A DNA stretch of 64,000 nucleotides from Seohaeicola saemankumensis. Its GTDB lineage: Bacteria > Pseudomonadota > Alphaproteobacteria > Rhodobacterales > Rhodobacteraceae. The notes beneath the pieces were generated by a model, which saw nothing but the letters and a program-made list of their open reading frames with translations, ran no database searches and was not told where the DNA came from. Numbering within the stretch: position 1 is the stretch's first letter; each line of letters begins with the position of its first letter. The DNA lies in assembly GCF_020171285.1 (NCBI RefSeq), contig NZ_JAIUZI010000002.1, positions 248,001 through 312,000 of the forward strand, written 5' to 3'. Both the position numbers and the translations under genes were made by a program. This document shows, in pieces, positions 1-7,875 of the stretch.

Positions 1-182
1 GAACCGGCAAAGTCCACGGTCCCGGCAAAGGTGCCGCCGGCAACCGGGTCGCCGACATCAAAGGTCGCGTCGCCGCTGTCGAGCGTACCCGCTCCGTTGG
101 TGAAATTCGCGTTGTCGAAGAAATTCGTGCTGTTACCGCTGCGTGTATAGGTGACAGTCGACAGAAAAGAAAAAGTAGCCAT
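1..182 (-). CDS. Hint-array paralogue, N-terminal part only (cut by left window edge)
   Basis: An open frame reads leftward from an ATG at 182 to the window edge, giving about 60 residues that begin MATFSFLSTVTY. It matches the start of the other array members: MAT plus an aromatic residue, then a G-T-L-D-S-G stretch and an acidic-aromatic F-D-V-G-D segment, the counterpart of GTLDDG...FELGD in the gene at 3916-4896. A GGA-rich stretch (aggaaa) lies 6 bases before the ATG. The Hint domain itself would lie outside the window and is inferred only from the paralogues. This is probably the fifth member of the tandem array. No function is known. Confidence 0.75.
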   Translation of the reverse strand, partial: MATFSFLSTVTYTRSGNSTNFFDNANFTNGAGTLDSGDATFDVGDPVAGGTFAGTVDFAG

Positions 183-241
183 GCGCGTTTCCTGCTATTT
201 TGACTCTTCCCGCGCCGGTGACTCGGGCAACGCAGGAAATG

Positions 242-258
242 GTTAACAAACAGTTAAC
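242..258. promoter_or_regulatory. paired GTTAAC sites upstream of the edge Hint gene
   Basis: Two GTTAAC palindromes (242-247 and 253-258) are separated by 5 bases and lie 60-76 bases upstream of the ATG at 182. They could be a regulator site or chance. Nothing else was recognised in the 299-base gap from 183 to 481. Confidence 0.2.
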
Positions 259-481
259 GGCATATAGGCGCAGGTTTCGGATTTCCCAAATCAAAATTAT
301 CCGCCGGGGCGGCTCATCTGGGGGTGACGTCGCGGAAACCTGCCACATCTGCCAAGAAAACCCACGGACAGGAGCGCCGGTTTTCCGAATGGTCGCCACG
401 GGCGGAAATTTCAGGTAAGAAACGCGAGCAGAGGTTGCGGGCCCGCGCTGGCCCGCAACAATTTTCCGGGTTCAGCTCAGA

Positions 482-1363
482 TCAGGCGGCCTGTTTCCGC
501 TTCAGACGCGCCGCAACATGGGACGGCAATTGCCGTGCGCTCATCGCGCGGGGCAGGGGCAGTTCTTCCATCTCGGGCACATCGCCGTACATCGCCTCGA
601 ACTCGGCAAAGTTGTCGAACACCCGGCGGCTGACGTTGTCGATAAAGGTCTCTGCCGGGGCGCCATTGGCGAGGATGATCTCATGCGCCTCGGTTTCGAT
701 ATGGTAGACGGTATAGCTCTGCCCGGTTTCCGAGGCCGTCAGGGCCCGGATCGTGGTGCCGTTGATCAGCGCGCCGGCATTGCACAGCACGCCATCGACC
801 AGCATCGCGTGGTCCTTGGTCACGGTCAGGTCGGTGTGCGGCACCGCGTCCCCCAGCGCGCCCGCCGCGATCCGAACCAGCCCCAGCCGGGCGGCGGGAT
901 TGAACGCGGGCAGCACCGTTTGCCGCCCGATCCAGCGTACCGGCACCCTACGTCCATCGCTGGTTTCGATCAGGTCGCCGGTTTTCAGGTCTTCGATCAC
1001 GCGCGCGCCGCCGGGTGTCTGGATCAGGGTGCCCGCGGCAAAGCACATCGCATAGGTGTCACCCACGCTGATCGTGTTGGGGTCAATGTTTGAAGGGAGC
1101 GGATCGTTTGTTGTCGAGACAACCAGCAGGTCCTGAAAGGCATCCGGCGTCTGAAACACGGGGTACGTCACACCGTTGATCTGAATGGTCCCGTAGTAGA
1201 CCGTTCCTGCGGGAAATGGACCCGGCGTGGTTGGCCCGACATCGCCGGGATCAAACAGGTCGTCATTGTCGTCATCTGTGATGACACCTGCTGTTGAACT
1301 GCTCCCCAGGTTGGCTCCGTTCGAAAGGTAGACCGACATTGATGCGTAGGCGTAGTCACCCAT
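482..1363 (-). CDS. Hint-domain protein (array copy 1)
   Basis: The 293-residue protein has an acidic, Gly/Thr-rich N-terminal region of about 105 residues, then a Hint domain starting at Cys107 (MCFAAGTLIQT). Later Hint blocks are DLTVTKDHAMLVDG and YTVYHIETEAHEIILANG, followed by the C-terminal region SARQ...RKQAA that the whole array shares. Its N-terminus (MGDYAYASMS) is unlike the MATWD/MATFD start of the other copies, so the variable part may have been swapped. An AGGAA sequence sits just before the ATG. Hint folds can self-process at the first Cys, but the usual terminal His-Asn plus nucleophile is not evident here, so splicing is unlikely. Function unknown; possibly surface or secreted. 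Confidence 0.85.
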   Translation of the reverse strand: MGDYAYASMSVYLSNGANLGSSSTAGVITDDDNDDLFDPGDVGPTTPGPFPAGTVYYGTIQINGVTYPVFQTPDAFQDLLVVSTTNDPLPSNIDPNTISVGDTYAMCFAAGTLIQTPGGARVIEDLKTGDLIETSDGRRVPVRWIGRQTVLPAFNPAARLGLVRIAAGALGDAVPHTDLTVTKDHAMLVDGVLCNAGALINGTTIRALTASETGQSYTVYHIETEAHEIILANGAPAETFIDNVSRRVFDNFAEFEAMYGDVPEMEELPLPRAMSARQLPSHVAARLKRKQAA

Positions 1364-1585
1364 TTATTGTTCCTTACTTGCAAATTGATCTTTTCGGATC
1401 GTGATGAACGATGCCGCCAGATTCCTAATCGGCAGAGGTTTGACAACAAGTTAAGAGCTTGTTGTGCGACGCCTCCGTCCAAGTGTTGCAAATGGCCCGC
1501 AGAAGGTCGGCAAGTATCTGGAATCGCGAATGTAATGCCGAAAATCGAGGCAGGCGCTTTGGTCGCCGAAACGCGGGGTTTTGGG

Positions 1586-2557
1586 TCAGGCGAGCCGTCC
1601 GCGAGACACCGTTTTCCGGCGCACACCGGCAGGCACCTGCCGTGCGCTCATCGCGCGGGGCAGGGGCAGTTCCTCCATCTCGGGCACATCGCCGTACATC
1701 GCCTCGAACTCGGCGAAATTGTCGAACACCCGGCGGCTGACGTTGTCGATAAAGGTCTCCGCCGGCGCACCGTTGGCCAGGATGATCTCATGCGCCTCGG
1801 TCTCGATGTGATAAACCGTGAACCGCTCGCCCATCTCGGCCAGCGGCACCCGCATAATCGAGCTGCCATTCACCAGCGCGCCCGCGTTGCACAGAACGCC
1901 GTCCACCAGCATCGCGTGATCGGCGGTCACGGTCAGGTCAGCATGCGGCAGCCCATCGCCCAGCGACCCGGCGGCGAAACGCACCGGCATCAGCCGTTCG
2001 GCGGGGCGGAACAGCGGCAGGATCGTCTTGCGCCCGACCCATTTGACCCTGATCGGCACGCCAACCGCATTAAGGATCAGATCGCCGGTCTTCAACGTTT
2101 CCACTTTGCGATCGCCACAAGGGGTCGCGATCAGCGTGCCCTGGACAAAACACGGGGTGAATTCACCGTTATCGAATTCCGGATCGTTCTCGTTCACGAT
2201 GTTTGGCAGATCATCGTTCGCCGTGGTTGAATCCACTTGTCCGAAGAAAAAACCGATATCGGGGTTTCCGGGAAGGCCCAGAATGACATAGGTCGCCACG
2301 TCTGTAACGTAGGTTCCCACGTAGGTCAGGGTCACTGACGACGCCTGGGGAATGTTGACCAGCGTGACCGTGGAGGGCATCGGGGTGGTGATGTCAAAGG
2401 TATCGCCGTCTTCGAACGTGTCATAGCCGAGTGTCGGCGCGCTTTGCCCGTCGTCCAGAGTGCCGGAATAATCAACAAAATTACCCGAGTTCTTGAAGTT
2501 GAAGCTTTGTCCGGTCCGCTCGTACTCGATGATCGACAGGTAGTCCCACGTTGCCAT
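1586..2557 (-). CDS. Hint-domain protein (array copy 2)
   Basis: The 323-residue protein starts MATWDYLSIIEYE and carries the array signature GTLDDG...GYDTFEDGDTF (about residues 32-54). A Val/Thr-rich, beta-sandwich-like stretch follows, then a Hint domain from Cys136 (PCFVQGTLIAT). The Hint blocks include DLTVTADHAMLVDG and VYHIETEAHEIILANG. The Hint half is close to copy 4: 1957-2049 is identical, base for base, to 4311-4403. The last 60 residues (MEELPLPRAMSARQ) instead match copy 1. No classical signal peptide or RTX repeats are present. What the N-terminal domain binds is not known. Confidence 0.87.
   Translation of the reverse strand: MATWDYLSIIEYERTGQSFNFKNSGNFVDYSGTLDDGQSAPTLGYDTFEDGDTFDITTPMPSTVTLVNIPQASSVTLTYVGTYVTDVATYVILGLPGNPDIGFFFGQVDSTTANDDLPNIVNENDPEFDNGEFTPCFVQGTLIATPCGDRKVETLKTGDLILNAVGVPIRVKWVGRKTILPLFRPAERLMPVRFAAGSLGDGLPHADLTVTADHAMLVDGVLCNAGALVNGSSIMRVPLAEMGERFTVYHIETEAHEIILANGAPAETFIDNVSRRVFDNFAEFEAMYGDVPEMEELPLPRAMSARQVPAGVRRKTVSRGRLA
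1957..2049 (-). repeat. 93-bp block identical to 4311-4403 (Hint copies 2 and 4)
   Basis: Reading both lines base by base gives 93 identical positions across the part encoding the RVKWVGRKTILPLFRPAERL region. Copy 3, which lies between them, differs here. This points to gene conversion or a recent shuffle, because codon third positions also match. Confidence 0.9.
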
Positions 2558-2735
2558 TCAGATGTTCCCCAGATTTCCCCGACAGAGGATAGTATAAATT
2601 CCATAAATGGAAAGTTTGGTATTCCAGTTGGTATTGTTTAGCGGGCCGTATTCCATCCGCCGGACCGGCGGTTGCACCGCACTGAGATGCCCCGCAGCGG
2701 CGCGGAACACCATGACTGTCACAATAGACGGGCGG

Positions 2736-3641
2736 TCAGGCCGCTGTTGCGGCGGCCAATCGCGCCCGGATCGCTGCCGGCACCTGCCGCGCGCTCAGCG
2801 CGCGGGGCAGGGGCAGTTCCTGCATCTCGGGCACATCGCCATACATCGCCTCGAACTCGGCGTAGTTGTCAAACACCCGGCGGCTGACGTTGTCGATAAA
2901 GGTCTCCGCCGGGGCGCCATTGGCGAGGATGATCTCATGCGCCTCGGTCTCGATATGGTAGACGGTGAATTGCCCGCCCATCTCGGCCAGTGGCACCCGC
3001 ACAATCGAGCTGCCATTCACCAGCGCCCCGGCGTTGCACAGAACGCCGTCCACCAGCATCGCGTGATCGGCGGTCACGGTCAGGTCGGAATGCGGCAGGC
3101 CCATGCCCAAGGCGCCCGCGCGGATCCGGACAGGTCGCGCGCGCCCTTTTGAAAAGACCGATATCACGGTCTGAACGCCGACCCATTTGACCGGTCGCAC
3201 CTGGCCGCCGGCGGTCACGACATCATCGCCGATGGCCAGATCCTGCACGGCGCGGTCGCCGCCGGGGCAGGCAATCATCGTCCCCTGCGCAAAACAGGTG
3301 GTAAAGGGCGAGGTATCGGCCGGCGGCATCGTCAGGGTCGGCGGAAAGGTCACATCGGCCAGTTCGCGGCTGGACAGCACGACATAGTTGCCCGCCAGCA
3401 CGCCCGAGGTGATCAGGGCCACCGGGGCAAGTTCGGAATCGACAACCGTCTGGCCTGCATATTCGACATTGAGCGTCCCAAACCCGGTGATCGTCACCGT
3501 AGCCGTATCGACCGGGGGGCCGACTTCGAACGTGGTATCGGCGCCGTCGCCGTCATCGACGGTGCCATCGTCGTCGGTCGTGGTGATAAGTGCATCTGTC
3601 GGCGCGTAAAGCGCGGCTGAGAAATAGTCGAATGTGGCCAT
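2736..3641 (-). CDS. Hint-domain protein (array copy 3)
   Basis: The ATG at 3641 (MATFDYFSAALYAPTD) is chosen because it aligns with the other copies; the frame stays open 18 codons further upstream. The 301-residue protein has an N-terminal domain with the signature variant DGTVDDGDGADTTFEVG, then a Hint domain from Cys116 (TTCFAQGTMIACPGG). The central Hint segment (ARPVRIRAGALGMGLPHSD) is distinct from copies 2 and 4. From the DLTVTADHAMLVDG block onward it is again nearly the same as them, ending MQELPLPRALSARQ as in copy 4. Role unknown. Confidence 0.87.
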   Translation of the reverse strand: MATFDYFSAALYAPTDALITTTDDDGTVDDGDGADTTFEVGPPVDTATVTITGFGTLNVEYAGQTVVDSELAPVALITSGVLAGNYVVLSSRELADVTFPPTLTMPPADTSPFTTCFAQGTMIACPGGDRAVQDLAIGDDVVTAGGQVRPVKWVGVQTVISVFSKGRARPVRIRAGALGMGLPHSDLTVTADHAMLVDGVLCNAGALVNGSSIVRVPLAEMGGQFTVYHIETEAHEIILANGAPAETFIDNVSRRVFDNYAEFEAMYGDVPEMQELPLPRALSARQVPAAIRARLAAATAA

Positions 3642-3915
3642 GATGGTCCCTGAAATTGAAGGTGGTGCATCGGGGCTCCAAGCCGGACCCGACACCGGAA
3701 AAAGGGGGCTGCGCGTCGAAATTCTAAGCCCTTCTTGATGCTAGCGTCGGTTCTCGTTCAGGCAAGGGCTGATGCCCGCAGCTGCGCAAATCACGCGGCA
3801 CCCGACGCGCGGGTGACGGAACAACGGGCAGATCGGCGCGGACCCAACGCGTTACCGGCGTCCGGCGTATTACCTGTTGAACATATCCGCAGGGAACATG
3901 TTTGGGGCTGACGCC

Positions 3916-4896
3916 CTATGCTCTGATCGCGGTTCCGAGCCGAACCGCAGCGCCGGTTTCGCCCAGGCGACGGTGGATCGCTGCCGGCACCTGCCGCGCG
4001 CTCAGCGCGCGGGGCAGGGGCAGTTCCTGCATCTCGGGCACATCGCCGTACATCGCCTCGAACTCGGTGTAGTTGTCGAACACCCGGCGGCTGACGTTGT
4101 CGATAAAGGTCTCTGCCGGGGCACCGTTGGCCAGGATGATCTCATGCGCCTCGGTTTCGATATGGTAGACGGTGAATTGCCCGCCCATCTCGGCCAGCGG
4201 CACCCGCACGATCGAGCGGCCGTTCACCAGCGCGCCCGCGTTGCACAGCACGCCCTCCACCAGCATCGCGTGATCGGCGGTTACGGTCAGGTCCGCATGC
4301 GGCAGGCCACCGCCCAGCGACCCGGCGGCGAAACGCACCGGCATCAGCCGTTCGGCGGGGCGGAACAGCGGCAGGATCGTCTTGCGCCCGACCCATTTGA
4401 CCCGCGCCAGCGCGCCACCGGCGGTGACCACCCGGTCTCCTATCATCAGCCGTTCGACCGCGATCTCGCCCTCGGGTGTCGCGACCATGGTGCCGGCCAG
4501 AAAACAGGGGCTGAAGTCGCTGTCGTCAATATCGTTGACCGAAATCGTATTGGGCAGGTCGGCGGTCGTGGTGGCCGCATCGTCATAGCTGAAGACAAAC
4601 CCGAAATTGGTATTGCCGGCCCAGGATGCAACCACGTAGGTTTTGCCGCCGTTCTCGTAGGTGCCGACAAAGTTCAGCGTGACCGAGGTATTGAGCGGGA
4701 TCGTCGACGCACCCGAAGCAGGGGTCGTAAAGGTAAAGGTATCGCCAAGCTCGAAGGAGTCGTACCCGAGTGTCGGAAAGGTCTCGCCATCGTCCAGCGT
4801 GCCGGATTGGTCGATGAATACCCCACCGTTCGAAAAATTGTGGCTGTTGCCGTCTTTTTCGTATTCGATGACCGACGCAAAATCCCAGGTCGCCAT
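3916..4896 (-). CDS. Hint-domain protein (array copy 4)
   Basis: The start at 4896 (MATWDFASVIEYEKDG) follows a GGGAGG sequence and matches copy 2; an upstream in-frame ATG adds only 8 residues. The 326-residue protein has the N-terminal signature GTLDDG...GYDSFELGDTF, a beta-rich stretch, and a Hint domain from Cys131 (PCFLAGTMVATPEG) ending in VYHIETEAHEIILANG. The C-terminal tail MQELPLPRALSARQ is shared with copy 3. With copies 1-3 and the edge fragment it forms a same-strand array with gaps of about 180-300 bases, so each gene may have its own promoter. Function unknown. Confidence 0.87.
   Translation of the reverse strand: MATWDFASVIEYEKDGNSHNFSNGGVFIDQSGTLDDGETFPTLGYDSFELGDTFTFTTPASGASTIPLNTSVTLNFVGTYENGGKTYVVASWAGNTNFGFVFSYDDAATTTADLPNTISVNDIDDSDFSPCFLAGTMVATPEGEIAVERLMIGDRVVTAGGALARVKWVGRKTILPLFRPAERLMPVRFAAGSLGGGLPHADLTVTADHAMLVEGVLCNAGALVNGRSIVRVPLAEMGGQFTVYHIETEAHEIILANGAPAETFIDNVSRRVFDNYTEFEAMYGDVPEMQELPLPRALSARQVPAAIHRRLGETGAAVRLGTAIRA
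4311..4403 (-). repeat. 93-bp block identical to 1957-2049
   Basis: Second copy of the identical Hint-coding block, about 2.35 kb from the first. See the entry at 1957-2049. Confidence 0.9.
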
Positions 4897-5106
4897 GCTG
4901 AACCTCCCTACCGGAAACACACCTCCGTCTTAGCTTAGCCCACGAAACCGTAATGCAAAGGGTGATTTTCGCCGGGGTGGCGGATTCCGGCGCGCCGCGT
5001 CGCTGGTGAGCGCGTCTTTGCGCGGATGCCGCATTTCGGGGCAGGCAGACCCCGGCGCAGCGGGACTGCGGACCGGGGGCGCGGCGGTTGAATGTTGCGC
5101 GGGTTG

Positions 5107-7659
5107 TCAGACGCCCCGGATGCGCGTGATCATCTCGGTGGTGTCCCGCGACAGGGCGGGCTGGTCCAGGATACGGTCCAGCTGCGCCGCGATCAGCGCC
5201 TGCCGGCCGGCGTCATAGCGTTTCCATGTCTGAAAGGCCGAACACATCCGCGCCGTGGTCTGCGGGTTCACCGGATCCAGCCGGATCAGCCAGTCCGCCA
5301 GCAATGCGTACCCCGCGCCATCGGCGGCATGGAACCCGGCGTGATGGCCCGCCAGCGCGCCAAAGACCGCGCGGAACCGGTTGGGGTTCTTCCAGTTGAA
5401 ATCACCGTGTTCGGTCAGCGCCCTTGTGGTCGGCACGGTGGCCTGCGGCGCCGCCTTGGCGATCTGCAGCATGAACCATTTGTCGATCACCAGCCGGTCG
5501 CCCCGCCACTGGTCATAGAACGCCGCCAGCTCGGCCGCGCCCCTGCCCGCGCTCAGCAGGCAGGCCAGCGCCGAAAGCTGCAGCGTCATGTTGTCGGCGC
5601 GGGCGTATTGCGCCGCCGCCTCGGCGCCGCCGTCCAGCCGCGAGATCAGCGCCAGCGCCGCGCCGCCCAGCGCGCGCTTGCCCGCCTGCTCGGCATCGGG
5701 CGCGAACGGCGCCTCGATCCGGGTCTCGGCCATGAGACGCGGCAGCAGATCCTGCACATGCTGCGCCAGCGCCTGTTTCAACGTCTCCGAAGCGCCCCAC
5801 AGCGCGTCCGGATCCGGGGTAGTCCCGGCATCGGCCAGCACACCCGCCAGCTCCGACTGGCCCGGCTGGCCCAGCATCAGCGCCCGGAACGCCGGGTCGA
5901 GCGTGTCATCGCGCAGCACGGTCAGCACGCCATCGAGGTAATCGGCATCCGGCGTCGCGCCGCGCACCGCCATGTCCAGCAGCGTCGCCCGCGCCAGCGC
6001 CCGGCCGGCCTCCCACCGGTTGAACGGATCGGTGTCATGGGCCAGCAGGAACGCGTTGTCGGCGCTGCTCAACTCGCGGTCCAGGATCACCGGGGCGGAA
6101 AACTCGCGCAGGATCGACGGCACCGGTTTCGCGGCCAGCCCGTCAAAGGTGAAACTCTCGCGCGCCTGCGTCATCTCCAGCACCCGTGTCGGCGCCACCT
6201 CGTCGCCGTTCTGGCCCAGCAGGCCGACGGCAATCGGGATCACCTGCGGCGCCTTGTCCGGCTGGCCCGGCGTCGGCGCGGTCGCCTGCTCGAAGGTCAG
6301 CGTATAGGTGCCGTCGTCAAAGGCCTCTTCCACCGTCAGCCGCGGTGTGCCCGACTGGGAATACCAGCGCTTGAACTGCGACAGGTCGCGCCCGGTCACG
6401 TCCTCGAACACCTTCAGCCAGTCCTCGATGGTGCAGGCCTGCCCGTCGTGGCGGGCAAAATACAGGTCCAGCGCCTCGGCATAGGCGGCATCGCCCACCA
6501 GCCGTTTCAGCATGCCGATCACCTCGGCGCCCTTCTCGTAGACCGTCGCGGTATAAAAGTTGTTGATCTCCTGAAAGCTCTCGGGCCGCACCGGGTGCGA
6601 CAGCGGCCCGTTGTCCTCGGGGAACTGCCGCGCGCGCAGCGCGATCACGTCGCCGATCCGCTTGACCGGGGCCGACCGCATATCCGAGGTGAACTCGCTG
6701 TCGCGGAACACCGTCAGCCCTTCTTTCAGGCACAGCTGGAACCAGTCGCGGCAGGTGATGCGGTTGCCGGTCCAGTTGTGGAAATACTCATGCGCGATGA
6801 TCGCCTCGATGCGTTCGAAATTGTCATCGGTCGAGGTCTCGGGCGAGGCCAGAACACAGGAGGAGTTGAAGACGTTCAGCCCCTTGTTCTCCATCGCGCC
6901 CATGTTGAAATCGTCCACCGCGACGATATTGAACACATCCAGGTCATATTCGCGGCCATAGGTCTGTTCGTCCCAGACCATGGATTTCTTCAGAGCCTCC
7001 ATGCCAAAGGCGCATTTGCCGATGTCGTCGGGCCGCACCCAGATGTTCAGCGCCACCTCGCGCCCCGAACAGGTGGTAAAGGTATCGGGGTGGGCGCGCA
7101 GGTCTCCGGCCACCAGCGCAAAGAGATAGGCCGGTTTGGGCCATGGGTCATGCCATTCTGCAAAACCTTCGCCCTGATCCACCGGATTGCCGTTCGACAG
7201 CAGCACCGGCAGATCGCCGTTGATGCGCACGGTAAAGACGCTCATCACGTCGGGGCGGTCGGGATAATAGGTGATCTTGCGGAACCCTTCGGCCTCGCAC
7301 TGGGTGCAGTACATGCCGTTCGACATATAAAGCCCCTCCAGCGCGGTATTGCCCGCCGGGTCGATCTCCACCTCGGCCTCCCAGACGAATGGCGCGTCGG
7401 GCACGTCACAGCGCAGCCCCTGTTCGGTGATCTCGGGGGTGACCTCTTCGCCGTCGATCCGGGCCCGGATCAGGCGCAGCGCCTCGCCATGCAAAAAGAA
7501 CGTGCGATCCGTGGCGTCGTGGTTTGGCGAAAAGCGGATCGTGCTGGTCACCCGCGTGGCATTCGGGGCAAGATCGAAAGTCAGGTGGACGCTGTCCACG
7601 ACAAAACCGAAGGGGGTGTAATCTTGCAGGTAGATCGTGGTCGGGGCTGCATCGCGCAT
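5107..7659 (-). CDS. pepN: aminopeptidase N (M1 family)
   Basis: This zinc metallopeptidase removes N-terminal amino acids from peptides in the cytoplasm. The 850-residue protein has the substrate motif GAMEN (MGAMENKGLN) and the zinc site HEYFHNW with the distal Glu in LCLKEGLTVF (HExxH-x18-E). A long C-terminal helical domain typical of bacterial PepN follows. The start at 7659 (MRDAAPTTIYLQDY) is preferred over one 22 codons upstream because the extra residues are low-complexity Arg/Pro. It is a single gene, divergent from glcB. Length and motifs are normal for the family. Confidence 0.95.
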   Translation of the reverse strand: MRDAAPTTIYLQDYTPFGFVVDSVHLTFDLAPNATRVTSTIRFSPNHDATDRTFFLHGEALRLIRARIDGEEVTPEITEQGLRCDVPDAPFVWEAEVEIDPAGNTALEGLYMSNGMYCTQCEAEGFRKITYYPDRPDVMSVFTVRINGDLPVLLSNGNPVDQGEGFAEWHDPWPKPAYLFALVAGDLRAHPDTFTTCSGREVALNIWVRPDDIGKCAFGMEALKKSMVWDEQTYGREYDLDVFNIVAVDDFNMGAMENKGLNVFNSSCVLASPETSTDDNFERIEAIIAHEYFHNWTGNRITCRDWFQLCLKEGLTVFRDSEFTSDMRSAPVKRIGDVIALRARQFPEDNGPLSHPVRPESFQEINNFYTATVYEKGAEVIGMLKRLVGDAAYAEALDLYFARHDGQACTIEDWLKVFEDVTGRDLSQFKRWYSQSGTPRLTVEEAFDDGTYTLTFEQATAPTPGQPDKAPQVIPIAVGLLGQNGDEVAPTRVLEMTQARESFTFDGLAAKPVPSILREFSAPVILDRELSSADNAFLLAHDTDPFNRWEAGRALARATLLDMAVRGATPDADYLDGVLTVLRDDTLDPAFRALMLGQPGQSELAGVLADAGTTPDPDALWGASETLKQALAQHVQDLLPRLMAETRIEAPFAPDAEQAGKRALGGAALALISRLDGGAEAAAQYARADNMTLQLSALACLLSAGRGAAELAAFYDQWRGDRLVIDKWFMLQIAKAAPQATVPTTRALTEHGDFNWKNPNRFRAVFGALAGHHAGFHAADGAGYALLADWLIRLDPVNPQTTARMCSAFQTWKRYDAGRQALIAAQLDRILDQPALSRDTTEMITRIRGV

Positions 7660-7875
7660 GGGTTTTGTCTCCGCTGGTCCTCGCTGGTCTGGGCGGACGT
7701 TAGGGGGCCGGGCGGCGGGCCGCAAGATGCGCCGCTGCGGCGATTGTTCGGGAACGATTGAAACAGCCGTTGTGGATAATTGGTAAACTTATCTGACCAT
7801 CTTGTTGCCTATAGGAAACTTTCGTTCTAACTAGGGACGCAGCGTTTCGGGCAGCACAGGACAAGGGGCCGCATC

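Noticed and set aside
482..4896. Possible inteins in the Hint genes
   Set aside because: No interrupted host protein, no clear terminal His-Asn plus Cys/Ser/Thr, and no homing endonuclease segment.
5092..7761. Long plus-strand open frame (889 codons) over pepN
   Set aside because: Runs antisense to a clear M1 aminopeptidase; Arg/Gln/His-rich translation without motifs is typical of a shadow frame in high-GC DNA.
7740..7875. GntR-type operator before glcB (TTGGT...GACCAT)
   Set aside because: Spacing and half-sites do not match the usual TNGTNNNACNA pattern; left unannotated.
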